A program made the translations under genes and the position numbers. Below, in pieces: positions 1 to 5,455 of a stretch of 6,020 nucleotides of DNA (within the stretch, counting starts at the first letter, position 1; each line of letters starts with the position of its first letter). The DNA lies in NCBI GenBank assembly GCA_900553655.1, contig USEQ01000090.1:1-6020 (forward strand), written 5' to 3'. Source of the stretch: an uncultured Slackia sp. (lineage in GTDB: Bacteria; Actinomycetota; Coriobacteriia; Coriobacteriales; Eggerthellaceae). The notes under the pieces are model-generated. The model was not told the origin of the DNA, made no database searches, and saw only the letters and a list, made by a program, of their open reading frames with translations.

Positions 1-83
1 TGACCAGGTCGCTGTTATATTTCTCTCGAATTAGTTCGTTCGAGCGTCTCGTGCGGGTTAGGCACGGAACGCTTGGTGTTCGA

Positions 84-89
84 GGGGAG
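84..89 (+). promoter_or_regulatory. Ribosome binding site deciding the start of the first gene
   Basis: GGGGAG lies 6 bases before the ATG at 96. It favours that start over the upstream in-frame GTG at 51. Confidence 0.6.
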
Positions 90-95
90 CAGAGG

Positions 96-362
96 ATGCT
101 TGGGCTTTTTCTAATAATCGTCTCCGCGCTTGTTCTGGTGGCTTGGCTTCTTAGCATCGACATGTTTATAAATGTCGGAAAGGCGAAGGGCTATTCCATG
201 GCGAACAGTGGGAAGCTGTGGTTTATAGGGATTGTCGCGACTCCCTTGGTTGTGGGGCTTTATGTAGCCGCTCTTCCTGATAACAGAAAGATTGTTTTCG
301 AACAGGCCTCCGGCCAATCATCCAAGCCGACTTCTGACGATGACGCCCTACCGGAAGTGTAA
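96..362 (+). CDS. Small membrane protein with two transmembrane segments, unknown function
   Basis: I do not recognise this 88-residue protein. Two hydrophobic stretches are clear: residues 2-20 (LGLFLIIVSALVLVAWLLS) and about 41-60 (LWFIGIVATPLVVGLYVAAL). They are joined by a short loop with basic residues (VGKAKGYSMANSGK). A polar, acidic tail of about 28 residues, rich in Ser and Asp, follows. The loop-plus-second-helix pattern ending in ALPD resembles small membrane proteins often encoded beside zinc-ribbon proteins, but that is only a resemblance. I chose the ATG at 96 because GGGGAG (84-89) lies 6 bases upstream. An in-frame GTG at 51 would add 15 residues but has no ribosome site. The next gene begins 12 bases after the stop, so this looks like the first gene of a three-gene operon. 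Local GC is lower than in the right half of the window. Confidence 0.75.
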   Translation: MLGLFLIIVSALVLVAWLLSIDMFINVGKAKGYSMANSGKLWFIGIVATPLVVGLYVAALPDNRKIVFEQASGQSSKPTSDDDALPEV

Positions 363-374
363 TGAGGCTGCGTC

Positions 375-947
375 ATGGTTGAGAAATTGGATGGCATTTC
401 GCCAAAGCCCAGCGAGGGCCTGTCGGAATGGGATGCGACCAAGTCGGGAGCGGTCTCCCCTTCGCTGGCTTTCCAGAATGCGGCTGACTTGTCCGATGCC
501 GATCGCTCTAGGCTGGAAATCGGCTCCGAAAGAATCGAAAAGGGTAGGGGTCTCTCGCTTTTCTCTTCAAAAGTTGCGAAGAGGATTCTGGTTGCTGTTG
601 CGTGCTCGGTGCTTCTAGTCGGCATTGCTGCATACGGATTTTCTACGGCATCTTTTTCGTCCAAACTTGAAAGCAAGGAATGGACGCACTTCGATTCGTC
701 GGAGGGGGTGACTATCGCCACGGTTCTGGATTTTGGCAATGGGGCGTTTACGTGCGATCTCGAGGCTCCTTTATACGACATTGTTGAAGAAGGTGTGGTT
801 GTTGGGACTTATCGAGTGCTGGGTCCTGGGGTCGTGGAGGTGGGTTTCGATGACGTTCGCAAGAAGCTTCGGATTTCTTTCGAGGACGACGCGATGATTG
901 TGGAGCCCGCCATAACGAGCTCTGCGTCGTCTGAGGTATGGGTTTAG
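375..947 (+). CDS. Single-pass membrane protein with an extracytoplasmic C-terminal domain, unknown function
   Basis: This 190-residue protein matches no family I know. Residues 1-70 are polar and end in a basic patch (KVAKR), followed by one membrane helix at about 71-89 (ILVAVACSVLLVGIAAYGF). Positive charge before the helix predicts a cytoplasmic N-terminus and an outside C-terminal part of about 100 residues. That part alternates short hydrophobic and charged stretches (for example VVVGTYRVLGPGVVEVGFDD, 141-160), which suggests a small beta-rich domain; this is inference. The start at 375 has a modest GAGG (364-367) 7 bases upstream. The gene lies 12 bases after the preceding one, and its stop codon TAG (945-947) falls inside the ribosome site of the next gene, which points to translational coupling. 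With its 70-residue inside part it could be a signalling or anchoring partner of its neighbours, but no motif shows this. Confidence 0.75.
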   Translation: MVEKLDGISPKPSEGLSEWDATKSGAVSPSLAFQNAADLSDADRSRLEIGSERIEKGRGLSLFSSKVAKRILVAVACSVLLVGIAAYGFSTASFSSKLESKEWTHFDSSEGVTIATVLDFGNGAFTCDLEAPLYDIVEEGVVVGTYRVLGPGVVEVGFDDVRKKLRISFEDDAMIVEPAITSSASSEVWV

Positions 948-953
948 GAGGGG
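945..953 (+). promoter_or_regulatory. Ribosome binding site overlapping the upstream stop codon
   Basis: TAGGAGGGG contains both the stop codon of the preceding gene (TAG, 945-947) and a near-perfect Shine-Dalgarno sequence. It sits just before the ATG at 956. The other in-frame ATG, at 938, has GAGG only 1 base upstream, which is too close to work, so 956 is preferred. Confidence 0.65.
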
Positions 954-955
954 CC

Positions 956-1705
956 ATGGGTGTTTATAAGGTTGTTTTTCGCAAAGAGAACGAAAGCAAC
1001 GGTTTGGCTCCTTTGGAATGGGAGCCGTCTTGCCCGCTTGCTGTTGAGGCGGTTCAGGTATCCCGTCATAGGGAGAATCGTGATTCGTTTCTTCAAATTA
1101 AGCTTAGAAATCTGACTGGCGAAACGGTGCTCGCTTTCAAGCTGATAGCGATCTGTGAATATGATGATGGGTCTACCGAGAAGGTAGAGGTCGACCTCCC
1201 AGATGCCGATATTGGCGCAGGAAGAGAATTCAGGCCCAAGGCCGTCAAGCTCAGCCGCCATGACATCAAAGATGCAAAGGTTCGATTGGTTTCTACTCTT
1301 ACATCGGAATCGAAATGGGAGACGGAAGGGAAAATCGAGAAGGCTCCACATTGCTTTGATTTGCTTGCATTGGACGAAGAGGCGATTGAAGAGCGGTCTG
1401 TTCAGCTCAAAGAGGAAGGGATGCCACAACCCCTTATTGCTGCAGCGTTGCGTCGGCCTTGCACGACCGGGGATGGATGGACGGAATGTTCTTGTGGACA
1501 GCTGAATATAGAAAGGCGGGCGTGTTTGCGGTGTGGGCTTGAGTTCTCGATGCTGAAGGAGCTCGAGAATGAGTCTTTCTTAAAGGGGCTGCGTAGCGAG
1601 AAGGAAAGACTTGAGCGAACAAACGTTACTGTCGTTGTTGCTCTCGTGGTGGCAATAATGCTTCTTTTGGCTTTGGCGGTCGTTTTACCTTCGTTTTCTA
1701 GCTAG
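956..1705 (+). CDS. Zinc-ribbon protein with a C-terminal membrane anchor, unknown function
   Basis: This 249-residue protein has three parts. Residues 1 to about 130 form a soluble domain whose alternating pattern (FLQIKLRNLTGETVLAFKLIAICEYDDG, seen around 45-72) looks beta-sandwich-like. Residues 173-194 form a compact zinc ribbon: a Trp at 175, Cys178-x-Cys180-Gly, then Cys190-x2-Cys193-Gly. This is the usual W-x2-CxCG...CxxCG layout of short bacterial zinc ribbons. A charged helical stretch (about 200-222, KELENESFLKGLRSEKERLERT) leads into one membrane helix at about 224-244, followed by only five residues. The protein is therefore probably tail-anchored, with the ribbon in the cytoplasm. 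The ribbon suggests protein or nucleic-acid contact rather than catalysis. I cannot name a family. It is the last gene of the three-gene cluster, with 8 bases between it and the preceding gene. Confidence 0.8.
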   Translation: MGVYKVVFRKENESNGLAPLEWEPSCPLAVEAVQVSRHRENRDSFLQIKLRNLTGETVLAFKLIAICEYDDGSTEKVEVDLPDADIGAGREFRPKAVKLSRHDIKDAKVRLVSTLTSESKWETEGKIEKAPHCFDLLALDEEAIEERSVQLKEEGMPQPLIAAALRRPCTTGDGWTECSCGQLNIERRACLRCGLEFSMLKELENESFLKGLRSEKERLERTNVTVVVALVVAIMLLLALAVVLPSFSS

Positions 1706-1764
1706 GGGAGTCGCTGCTTGGCCTCTAGGCTTCGGGGCGTTTTCTGCATTCTAATTGTGGCTTT

Positions 1765-1793
1765 TTGTGCGGGTTTCTGGGGTGCTGTAGATT
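1765..1793 (+). promoter_or_regulatory. Weak candidate promoter for yaaA
   Basis: TTGTGC (1765-1770) and TAGATT (1788-1793) are separated by 17 bases, the preferred spacing for a housekeeping sigma factor. The boxes match consensus at only 3 of 6 and 4 of 6 positions. The site lies about 50 bases before the yaaA ATG, and the 144-base gap after the preceding gene makes a promoter here reasonable. No clear terminator was found between that gene and this site. Confidence 0.3.
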
Positions 1794-1849
1794 AATGCGT
1801 GCAAAATGCAATTGATTTCGCACGAAGCGCAGTAGAAGGAATATATCGT

Positions 1850-2644
1850 ATGCTGTTCATAATCTCTCCCGCCAAAAAAATGGTCGATGCAAGTGATTCG
1901 TTCGCATGGCGGGATATGCCGCGCTTTCTTCCTCAGACGCGCGAGCTGCTTGATGCATTGCGTGCGCTTTCATACGACGAGGCGAAGGCGCTGTGGAAGT
2001 GCAGCGATGCGTTGGCGGAGTTGAACTACGAACGCGTGATGCGTATGGATGTGGAAGCTGTCGAATTATGCTCGCCGGCAGTGTTTTCTTACGAAGGCGT
2101 TCAGTATCAGAATGTGGCCCCGCATGTTCTTGCGGCCGATCAGCTGGAATATGTGCAGAGCCATCTGCGTATTCTTTCGGGCTTCTATGGCGTGCTGCGT
2201 CCGTTTGATGCGGTGGTGCCGTATAGGCTCGAAATACAGGCGAAGCTTGCCGTTGGTGGCGCGCGCACCCTCTATGGTTTCTGGGGATCGCGCCTGTTTG
2301 ACGCCTTGATAGATGGGCTCGATCAGCAGAAAAAAGCTGGCGTTTCTGGAGAGCGCGTCATTGTGAACCTTGCGTCTGTCGAGTACGCGAAAGCGGTGGA
2401 GCCGTACGCCAAGATGGCGGCAGCGCAGGGCGATGTTCGTTACGTGACCTGTTTGTTCGGTTCGATGCGCAACGGCAAGTTCGTTCAGCGCTCAACTGAG
2501 GCAAAGGCGGCACGCGGAACTTTCGTGCGCTGGTGCGCCGAAAACGCCATAGATCGCGTGGCCGATTTTCCTCGTTTTGACGTGGGCGGTTATGTGTTTG
2601 ATTGGGGGCTTTCGTCTGAGGATGTGCTTGTGTTCGCGCATTAG
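1850..2644 (+). CDS. yaaA: Peroxide stress protein YaaA (UPF0246/DUF328 family)
   Basis: This 264-residue protein matches the YaaA family along its whole length (the E. coli protein has 258 residues). Visible family signatures are the N-terminal MLFIISPAKKM, SPAVFSYEGVQYQNV (75-89), LSGFYGVLRPFDAVVPYRLE (109-128), VNLASVEYAKAV (172-183), the EAKAARGTFVRW stretch (217-228) and GGYVF (246-250). From work on E. coli, YaaA is induced by peroxide through OxyR and limits damage by lowering free intracellular iron; a DNA-binding activity has also been reported. No enzymatic reaction is firmly assigned. I chose the ATG at 1850 because it gives the family N-terminus and has GAAGGA (1835-1840) 9 bases upstream. 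An in-frame GTG at 1799 would add 17 residues without a ribosome site. The gene stands alone: 144 bases of non-coding DNA before it and a terminator after it. Confidence 0.93.
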   Translation: MLFIISPAKKMVDASDSFAWRDMPRFLPQTRELLDALRALSYDEAKALWKCSDALAELNYERVMRMDVEAVELCSPAVFSYEGVQYQNVAPHVLAADQLEYVQSHLRILSGFYGVLRPFDAVVPYRLEIQAKLAVGGARTLYGFWGSRLFDALIDGLDQQKKAGVSGERVIVNLASVEYAKAVEPYAKMAAAQGDVRYVTCLFGSMRNGKFVQRSTEAKAARGTFVRWCAENAIDRVADFPRFDVGGYVFDWGLSSEDVLVFAH

Positions 2645-2733
2645 GTGCGGCGCGGCGGTGGGATGCTGTGTGATTTGACGCGTTGAGGTTGCGCCCGTAC
2701 GAGTTTTCCGCATATTTGAATGCAGAACGAAAT

Positions 2734-2771
2734 AAAGGCCGGATTTCCCGTTAAACGGAAATCCGGCCTTT
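2734..2771 (+). terminator. Intrinsic terminator after yaaA, possibly bidirectional
   Basis: A perfect 15-bp stem (2734-2748 with 2757-2771) closes an 8-base loop. The GC core is GGCCGG/CCGGCC, and the stem ends in TTT followed by GTGTTTTGT. The stem begins with AAA, so on the opposite strand it would also end in a U run, although only + strand genes flank it here. It lies 90 bases after the yaaA stop and should separate yaaA from the regulator gene. Confidence 0.85.
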
Positions 2772-2802
2772 GTGTTTTGTGCTCCTGATGTGGTTGCGGA
2801 GG

Positions 2803-2823
2803 GGTCACATAGGGGTATTGACC
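2803..2823. repeat. Interrupted inverted repeat GGTCA-N11-TGACC
   Basis: The arms are 5 bases long and perfect. The right arm overlaps the -35-like TTGACC. The short arms make chance likely. Confidence 0.25.
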
Positions 2824-2826
2824 TTG

Positions 2827-2855
2827 TTTAGTGTTAAAAAATTCTTAACACTAAA
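2827..2855. promoter_or_regulatory. Perfect 11-bp inverted repeat, candidate operator
   Basis: TTTAGTGTTAA (2827-2837) and TTAACACTAAA (2845-2855) are exact reverse complements around a 7-base spacer. The centre lies about 70-95 bases before the possible starts of the regulator gene. An arm pair this long and AT-rich, with no GC core and no following U run, suits a dimeric regulator binding site better than a terminator. The HTH-WYL protein encoded next is the obvious candidate binder, by inference only. Confidence 0.55.
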
Positions 2856-2886
2856 GATAGTAAATAAGAGTAAAAGTGGAAAAAGT

Positions 2887-2905
2887 TATTAACAATTAGT
2901 TAATA
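2887..2905. promoter_or_regulatory. Second inverted repeat near the regulator start
   Basis: TATTAAC (2887-2893) and GTTAATA (2899-2905) are exact reverse complements around 5 bases. Both this and the 2827-2855 repeat contain TTAAC/GTTAA, but in opposite relative orientation. It ends 31 bases before the ATG at 2937, where a repressor could block transcription. Confidence 0.4.
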
Positions 2906-2919
2906 CATTGTGCAAAACA

Positions 2920-2928
2920 AAGGAGAGG
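2920..2928 (+). promoter_or_regulatory. Ribosome binding site of the WYL regulator
   Basis: AAGGAGAGG serves either the ATG at 2937 or the in-frame GTG at 2931. It rules out the in-frame GTG at 2910, which lies upstream of it. Confidence 0.6.
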
Positions 2929-2936
2929 GTGTGGCC

Positions 2937-3878
2937 ATGAAGCAGCAGCGGCTTTTCGAAATCATCTACGCATTGATGGCGCACGAGGCGTGCACCGTGG
3001 GCGAGCTTGCGCGTATGCTCGAAGTGTCGCCGCGCACGGTTCGTCGTGATATCGAGGCGCTTTCGGCCGCAGGCGTTCCCGTGTATACGGTGCAAGGCAA
3101 GGGCGGCGGCGTACGGCTGCTGCCTGGGTATGTGATGGACTCGTCGTTGATGAGCGATGACGAAAAAGACGATATGCTTGCGGCGCTTATGTTGCTTTCG
3201 AGCGTTGATGCGTCAGTTTCCTCCGGCGGCGATGTCCTTATGAAACGTCTCGCTTCGCTTTTCCGCCGTGAGCCAAGTGATTGGATCGATGTCGATTTCT
3301 CGTTCTGGGGCGCACCGCCGACGTGCCGACGCGCTTTCGATGTCGTACGCGAGGCCATCGTGCACCGTCGGGTCTTGCGGTTTTCGTATCGCGATAACGT
3401 CGATCGCTTGACCGTACGCGAAGTTGAACCTGCGAAGCTGCTATTCAAAGAACGGTCATGGTATATGCAGGCGTGGTGTCGGATGCGCGACGATTGGCGC
3501 ACGTTCAAGCTGCTGCGCATGGATTGGGGGTCAATCGAGCTTTTGCCCATTGCGTTCGAACCGCGCGAAGTTCCTCCCGTCACGCGCTTTATCGGACCCG
3601 ATGGGGCGGCTGCACAAAGCGGCTCATCGGACGATGCCCCTCGTCTTTCCATGCTATTCGCTCCCGAGTCGGCAGGCCGTGTTCGGGAAGAGTTCGCCCC
3701 CGACGTTATCGATGCTATGCCTGATGGCCGCCTATCGGTGACGGTATTTTGTCAACCGAGCGATCGAATGCTCCATCACTTGTTTTCTTACGGCGCTCAA
3801 TTGGAGATACTTGAACCGGCTTGGGTGCGGAAATGGATGAACGACCAAGCACGTGCCATGTTGGAAAGGGGCTGCTAG
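2937..3878 (+). CDS. Transcription regulator with HTH and WYL domains (YafY-like)
   Basis: This 313-residue protein has the standard three-part build. Residues 1-60 form a winged helix-turn-helix: TVGELARMLEVSPRTVRRDI spans 20-39, with recognition helix SPRTVRRDIEAL at 31-42 and wing GGGVR at 57-61. Residues about 131-205 form the WYL domain (RFSYRDN at 148-154, SWYMQAWCR at 174-182, FKLLRM at 190-195). Residues about 237-313 form the C-terminal WCX extension (LFSYGAQLEILEPAWVRKW at 282-300). WYL regulators sense small ligands or nucleic acids and act as repressors or activators. The eponymous triplet reads Trp-Tyr-Met here, a mild variant. The ATG at 2937 is preferred; the GTG at 2931 would add two residues. 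The stop codon directly abuts the ATG of the membrane gene, so the two form an operon. Autoregulation through the upstream inverted repeats is plausible but unproven. Confidence 0.92.
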   Translation: MKQQRLFEIIYALMAHEACTVGELARMLEVSPRTVRRDIEALSAAGVPVYTVQGKGGGVRLLPGYVMDSSLMSDDEKDDMLAALMLLSSVDASVSSGGDVLMKRLASLFRREPSDWIDVDFSFWGAPPTCRRAFDVVREAIVHRRVLRFSYRDNVDRLTVREVEPAKLLFKERSWYMQAWCRMRDDWRTFKLLRMDWGSIELLPIAFEPREVPPVTRFIGPDGAAAQSGSSDDAPRLSMLFAPESAGRVREEFAPDVIDAMPDGRLSVTVFCQPSDRMLHHLFSYGAQLEILEPAWVRKWMNDQARAMLERGC

Positions 3879-4739
3879 ATGACGAAGTCCGATGTTTCAC
3901 GTGAAACGCGCATCGCGGCAGGGATGGTGGCGGTATGTGTCGTTGCATGCATCCTCTATTCCCGGGCGGCCTCGCGTGTCGGCGTAGCCGGATTGGTTAC
4001 GTATGCCGTGAGTGCTGCGTCAATGGTTTTGGCGGCTCTGCTCCTCAGTGGCGTTTGCGTTGTTTTGACGAGGGCGGTTTTGCGTGATGCGTGGGCCAAA
4101 GGCCCCAATCGGCGATTGGATTTTTCCTACAAAGAAGCATTCAAAGCCGAGTGCCCCGTGCTGCTGTGCGCGGCTTTGGAGGTGGCGGGCATTGTCGGAG
4201 TATGGACGCTTGGGATTGCGGTTTCCGGCTTCCTTCCGTATGGCGCTGTTCGCATGGCGCTTGTTGCAGGGGTCGCGATGGCGACGATTGCCTGGGTCGT
4301 GTTTGTGTGGCGCGCGTTTCGCGCGCGCTTCGGGGCACGTTGCAATGTCGTGCTGTTGCGCGGCCGCGTGATAAGCGGTGCAATCGTCGTGGCTGTTGCG
4401 ATGCTGGCCTGCGCTGCGCTTGCGCTCGGGGTCGTTCATTTTTCATCTTTGGCGATTGACGTGACGGCAGGACCTGAGGACATCGAGGCGTCGATTGTCG
4501 AGGTGGATGCGATGAAGCGCGGCGGCGATGCTCGAAAGGGAGGCTTCTCGGGCGAAGCAACGGAGGTCGATTTTGCGGGGGTTCGTGGCGGCGTTGGCCA
4601 ATCGGCCTTGCATCGCATAGAGCTGGCATCGACCGATGACGATGAAGTCGAGTTTTTCTCGACATGCGCTGCGGGGGACAGGATTAGCATCGTGTTTTAT
4701 CCGCGTACTGAAACGCTCGTGACGGCAGAGCCTCTTTAG
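3879..4739 (+). CDS. Five-pass membrane protein with a C-terminal soluble domain, unknown function
   Basis: I do not recognise this 286-residue protein. Hydrophobic segments lie at about 11-28, 36-67 (long, possibly one tilted helix), 92-115, 121-146 and 164-186. The loop at 69-91 and the stretch at 145-163 (WRAFRARFGARCNVVLLRGR) are basic and probably cytoplasmic, which would place the final domain of about 95 residues (190-286) outside. That domain is acidic with a Gly/Lys/Arg-rich centre (KRGGDARKGGFSGE, 213-226) and ends in beta-like strands (RISIVFYPRTETLVT, 268-282). The ATG directly follows the regulator stop codon, with AAAGGGG (3865-3871) 7 bases upstream, so it is translated from the same message. 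A WYL regulator paired with a membrane protein suggests a sensing or transport role, but no transporter motif is visible. A parS sequence occupies codons 5-10. Codon use is GC-rich. Confidence 0.8.
   Translation: MTKSDVSRETRIAAGMVAVCVVACILYSRAASRVGVAGLVTYAVSAASMVLAALLLSGVCVVLTRAVLRDAWAKGPNRRLDFSYKEAFKAECPVLLCAALEVAGIVGVWTLGIAVSGFLPYGAVRMALVAGVAMATIAWVVFVWRAFRARFGARCNVVLLRGRVISGAIVVAVAMLACAALALGVVHFSSLAIDVTAGPEDIEASIVEVDAMKRGGDARKGGFSGEATEVDFAGVRGGVGQSALHRIELASTDDDEVEFFSTCAAGDRISIVFYPRTETLVTAEPL
3893..3908. other. parS: parS-like chromosome partition site (ParB binding)
   Basis: TGTTTCACGTGAAACG matches the widespread bacterial parS consensus TGTTNCACGTGAAACA at every position but the last. 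Bases 3894-3907 form a perfect 14-bp palindrome, GTTTCACGTGAAAC, the same core found in actinobacterial and Bacillus parS sites. ParB loads at such sites and spreads, recruiting ParA and SMC for chromosome segregation; most sites cluster near the replication origin. Here it lies inside the coding region of the membrane gene (third base of codon 5 to the end of codon 10, giving the peptide VSRET), which is not unusual for parS. No parA, parB, gidB or DnaA box is in the window, so the origin itself is not shown. Confidence 0.85.
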
Positions 4740-4899
4740 GCGGGCTTGCCATGCCTGCGGTTGCGGGGCCGCGTCGATTGCTGCCTGGGGAACACGCTCG
4801 TCTGGTTGTTGTTTTGCTTCGTGCCTTATTTCGAAACAGGCCATGCATTGTCCGGTTTCCTTTTATAGGATGGGCATGTCGTGTTGTCAGGAGGATTCG
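4740..4899. other. 160-base gap before the MmcQ/YjbR gene
   Basis: I find no terminator with a proper U run and no convincing promoter. TATAGG (4864-4869) resembles a -10 box at 4 of 6 positions, but no -35 box lies at the right distance. Confidence 0.4.
4889..4894 (+). promoter_or_regulatory. Ribosome binding site of the MmcQ/YjbR gene
   Basis: A perfect AGGAGG lies 5 bases before the ATG at 4900. It rejects the in-frame ATG at 4843, which would add 19 residues. Confidence 0.75.
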
Positions 4900-5307
4900 A
4901 TGAATACTGCAGAAGTCGATGCGTATTTGCGTGCCAAGCCCGGTGCCGAAAAGGATTTCAAAGCTGAATGGGAGTGGTGGCGCTACCTGGTGGGTGGCAA
5001 GATGTTCGCTGCTGAATTCACGGTTGGTCCCGAGCATAAGGAGCCGTATAAAGGGCGTCATCTTTTGACACTGAAATGCGATTCCGCATGGGCCGAAGCC
5101 CTGCGCGCGGAGCTTCCCGACGCCGTGTATCCGGGGTTTTATATGGATAAGCGCAATTGGATATCAGTCGACCTCGATGCAGACGTAGCTGACGGTTTGC
5201 TGATGGAGCTGTGCGATCACTCATATGGGCTGGTATTTTCGAAGTTGACCAAGAAATCGCAGCGAGAAATTGTAGAAGCAGCCGGGAAAGCGGCATCGGG
5301 CCTCTAG
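4900..5307 (+). CDS. MmcQ/YjbR family protein (DUF419)
   Basis: This 135-residue protein has the length and the hallmark C-terminal half of the MmcQ/YjbR family. The stretch KRNWISVDLDADVADGLLME (84-103), followed by LCDHSYGLVFSKLTKKSQ (104-121), corresponds to the family pattern of an aromatic 'W-x-V' strand, a helix, then D-x-S-Y-x-L-V and a 'K-L-x-K-K' strand. Upstream, GGKMFAAEF (32-40) and LLTLKC (55-60) are the expected strands of this CyaY-like fold. Proteins of this family are often labelled DNA-binding from structural studies of a few members, but their cellular role is not settled. The N-terminus (MNTAEVDAYLRAKPGAEKDF) also fits the family. Start choice rests on AGGAGG 5 bases upstream. 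The next gene begins 148 bases later, so co-transcription is possible but not evident. Confidence 0.88.
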   Translation: MNTAEVDAYLRAKPGAEKDFKAEWEWWRYLVGGKMFAAEFTVGPEHKEPYKGRHLLTLKCDSAWAEALRAELPDAVYPGFYMDKRNWISVDLDADVADGLLMELCDHSYGLVFSKLTKKSQREIVEAAGKAASGL

Positions 5308-5455
5308 GGCAATTGCGATTCCGCTTCGTCTTAGCGACTGTCGCGCCAGCAATGCCAAACTGTTCGTCGACTGCCGTGTCGCCGCATTCTTTCTCGAAAA
5401 CGATGCGACGCAGCGGGCGGATTGCTTCATGCCTGCCAACGAGAAAGGGGCTTTC
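5308..5455. other. Gap before the GyrI-like gene, with an open frame that has no normal start
   Basis: The reading frame of the downstream GyrI-like gene stays open back to a TAG at 5273-5275. The translated stretch looks protein-like in composition (for example SNAKLFVDCRVAAFFLEND, codons 5348-5404). It has no ATG, GTG or TTG before the ATG at 5429. It is either chance in moderately GC-rich DNA or a decayed or fused remnant. I see no terminator or promoter that I can support. Confidence 0.35.

Larger units (their letters stand above)
2645..2936. other. 292-base non-coding region between yaaA and the WYL regulator
   Basis: The left half holds the yaaA terminator. The right half, about 2824-2911, is strikingly AT-rich compared with the genes on either side and holds several inverted repeats listed separately. 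TTGACC (2818-2823) matches a -35 box at 5 of 6 positions, and TTAACA (2845-2850) also matches at 5 of 6. Neither has a good -10 box at 16-18 bases, so the exact promoter cannot be placed. I see no gene here. Confidence 0.6.

Noticed and set aside
25..44. Inverted repeat CTCGAA-N8-TTCGAG before the first gene
   Set aside because: The stem has only 6 bp and no U run follows, so it is neither a clear terminator nor a supported operator.
260..781. 173-codon open frame on the - strand
   Set aside because: It lies opposite the first two genes of the left operon. The translation lacks any domain, and the + strand genes have better starts and spacing.
1706..1764. Terminator after the left operon
   Set aside because: GC-rich bases followed by TTTTCTGC are present, but no stem longer than 3-4 bp can be drawn.
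1798..1824. Possible hairpin CGTGC...GCACG in the yaaA leader
   Set aside because: The arms are only 5 bp long with a wide loop; no riboswitch-like conserved structure is visible.
2966..3652. 228-codon open frame on the - strand opposite the WYL regulator
   Set aside because: It is a mirror of the regulator gene, with a low-complexity Ser/Arg-rich translation and no ribosome site or family features.
3715..3948. Open frame on the - strand across the regulator/membrane gene junction, containing FHVKHR
   Set aside because: It overlaps two well-supported + strand genes. The FHVKH peptide is just the translation of the parS palindrome, a familiar artefact.
2937..4739. WYL regulator as the marker of a phage-defence island
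   Set aside because: WYL proteins do occur in defence loci, but no nuclease, methylase, toxin, reverse transcriptase or Cas-like gene is present here.
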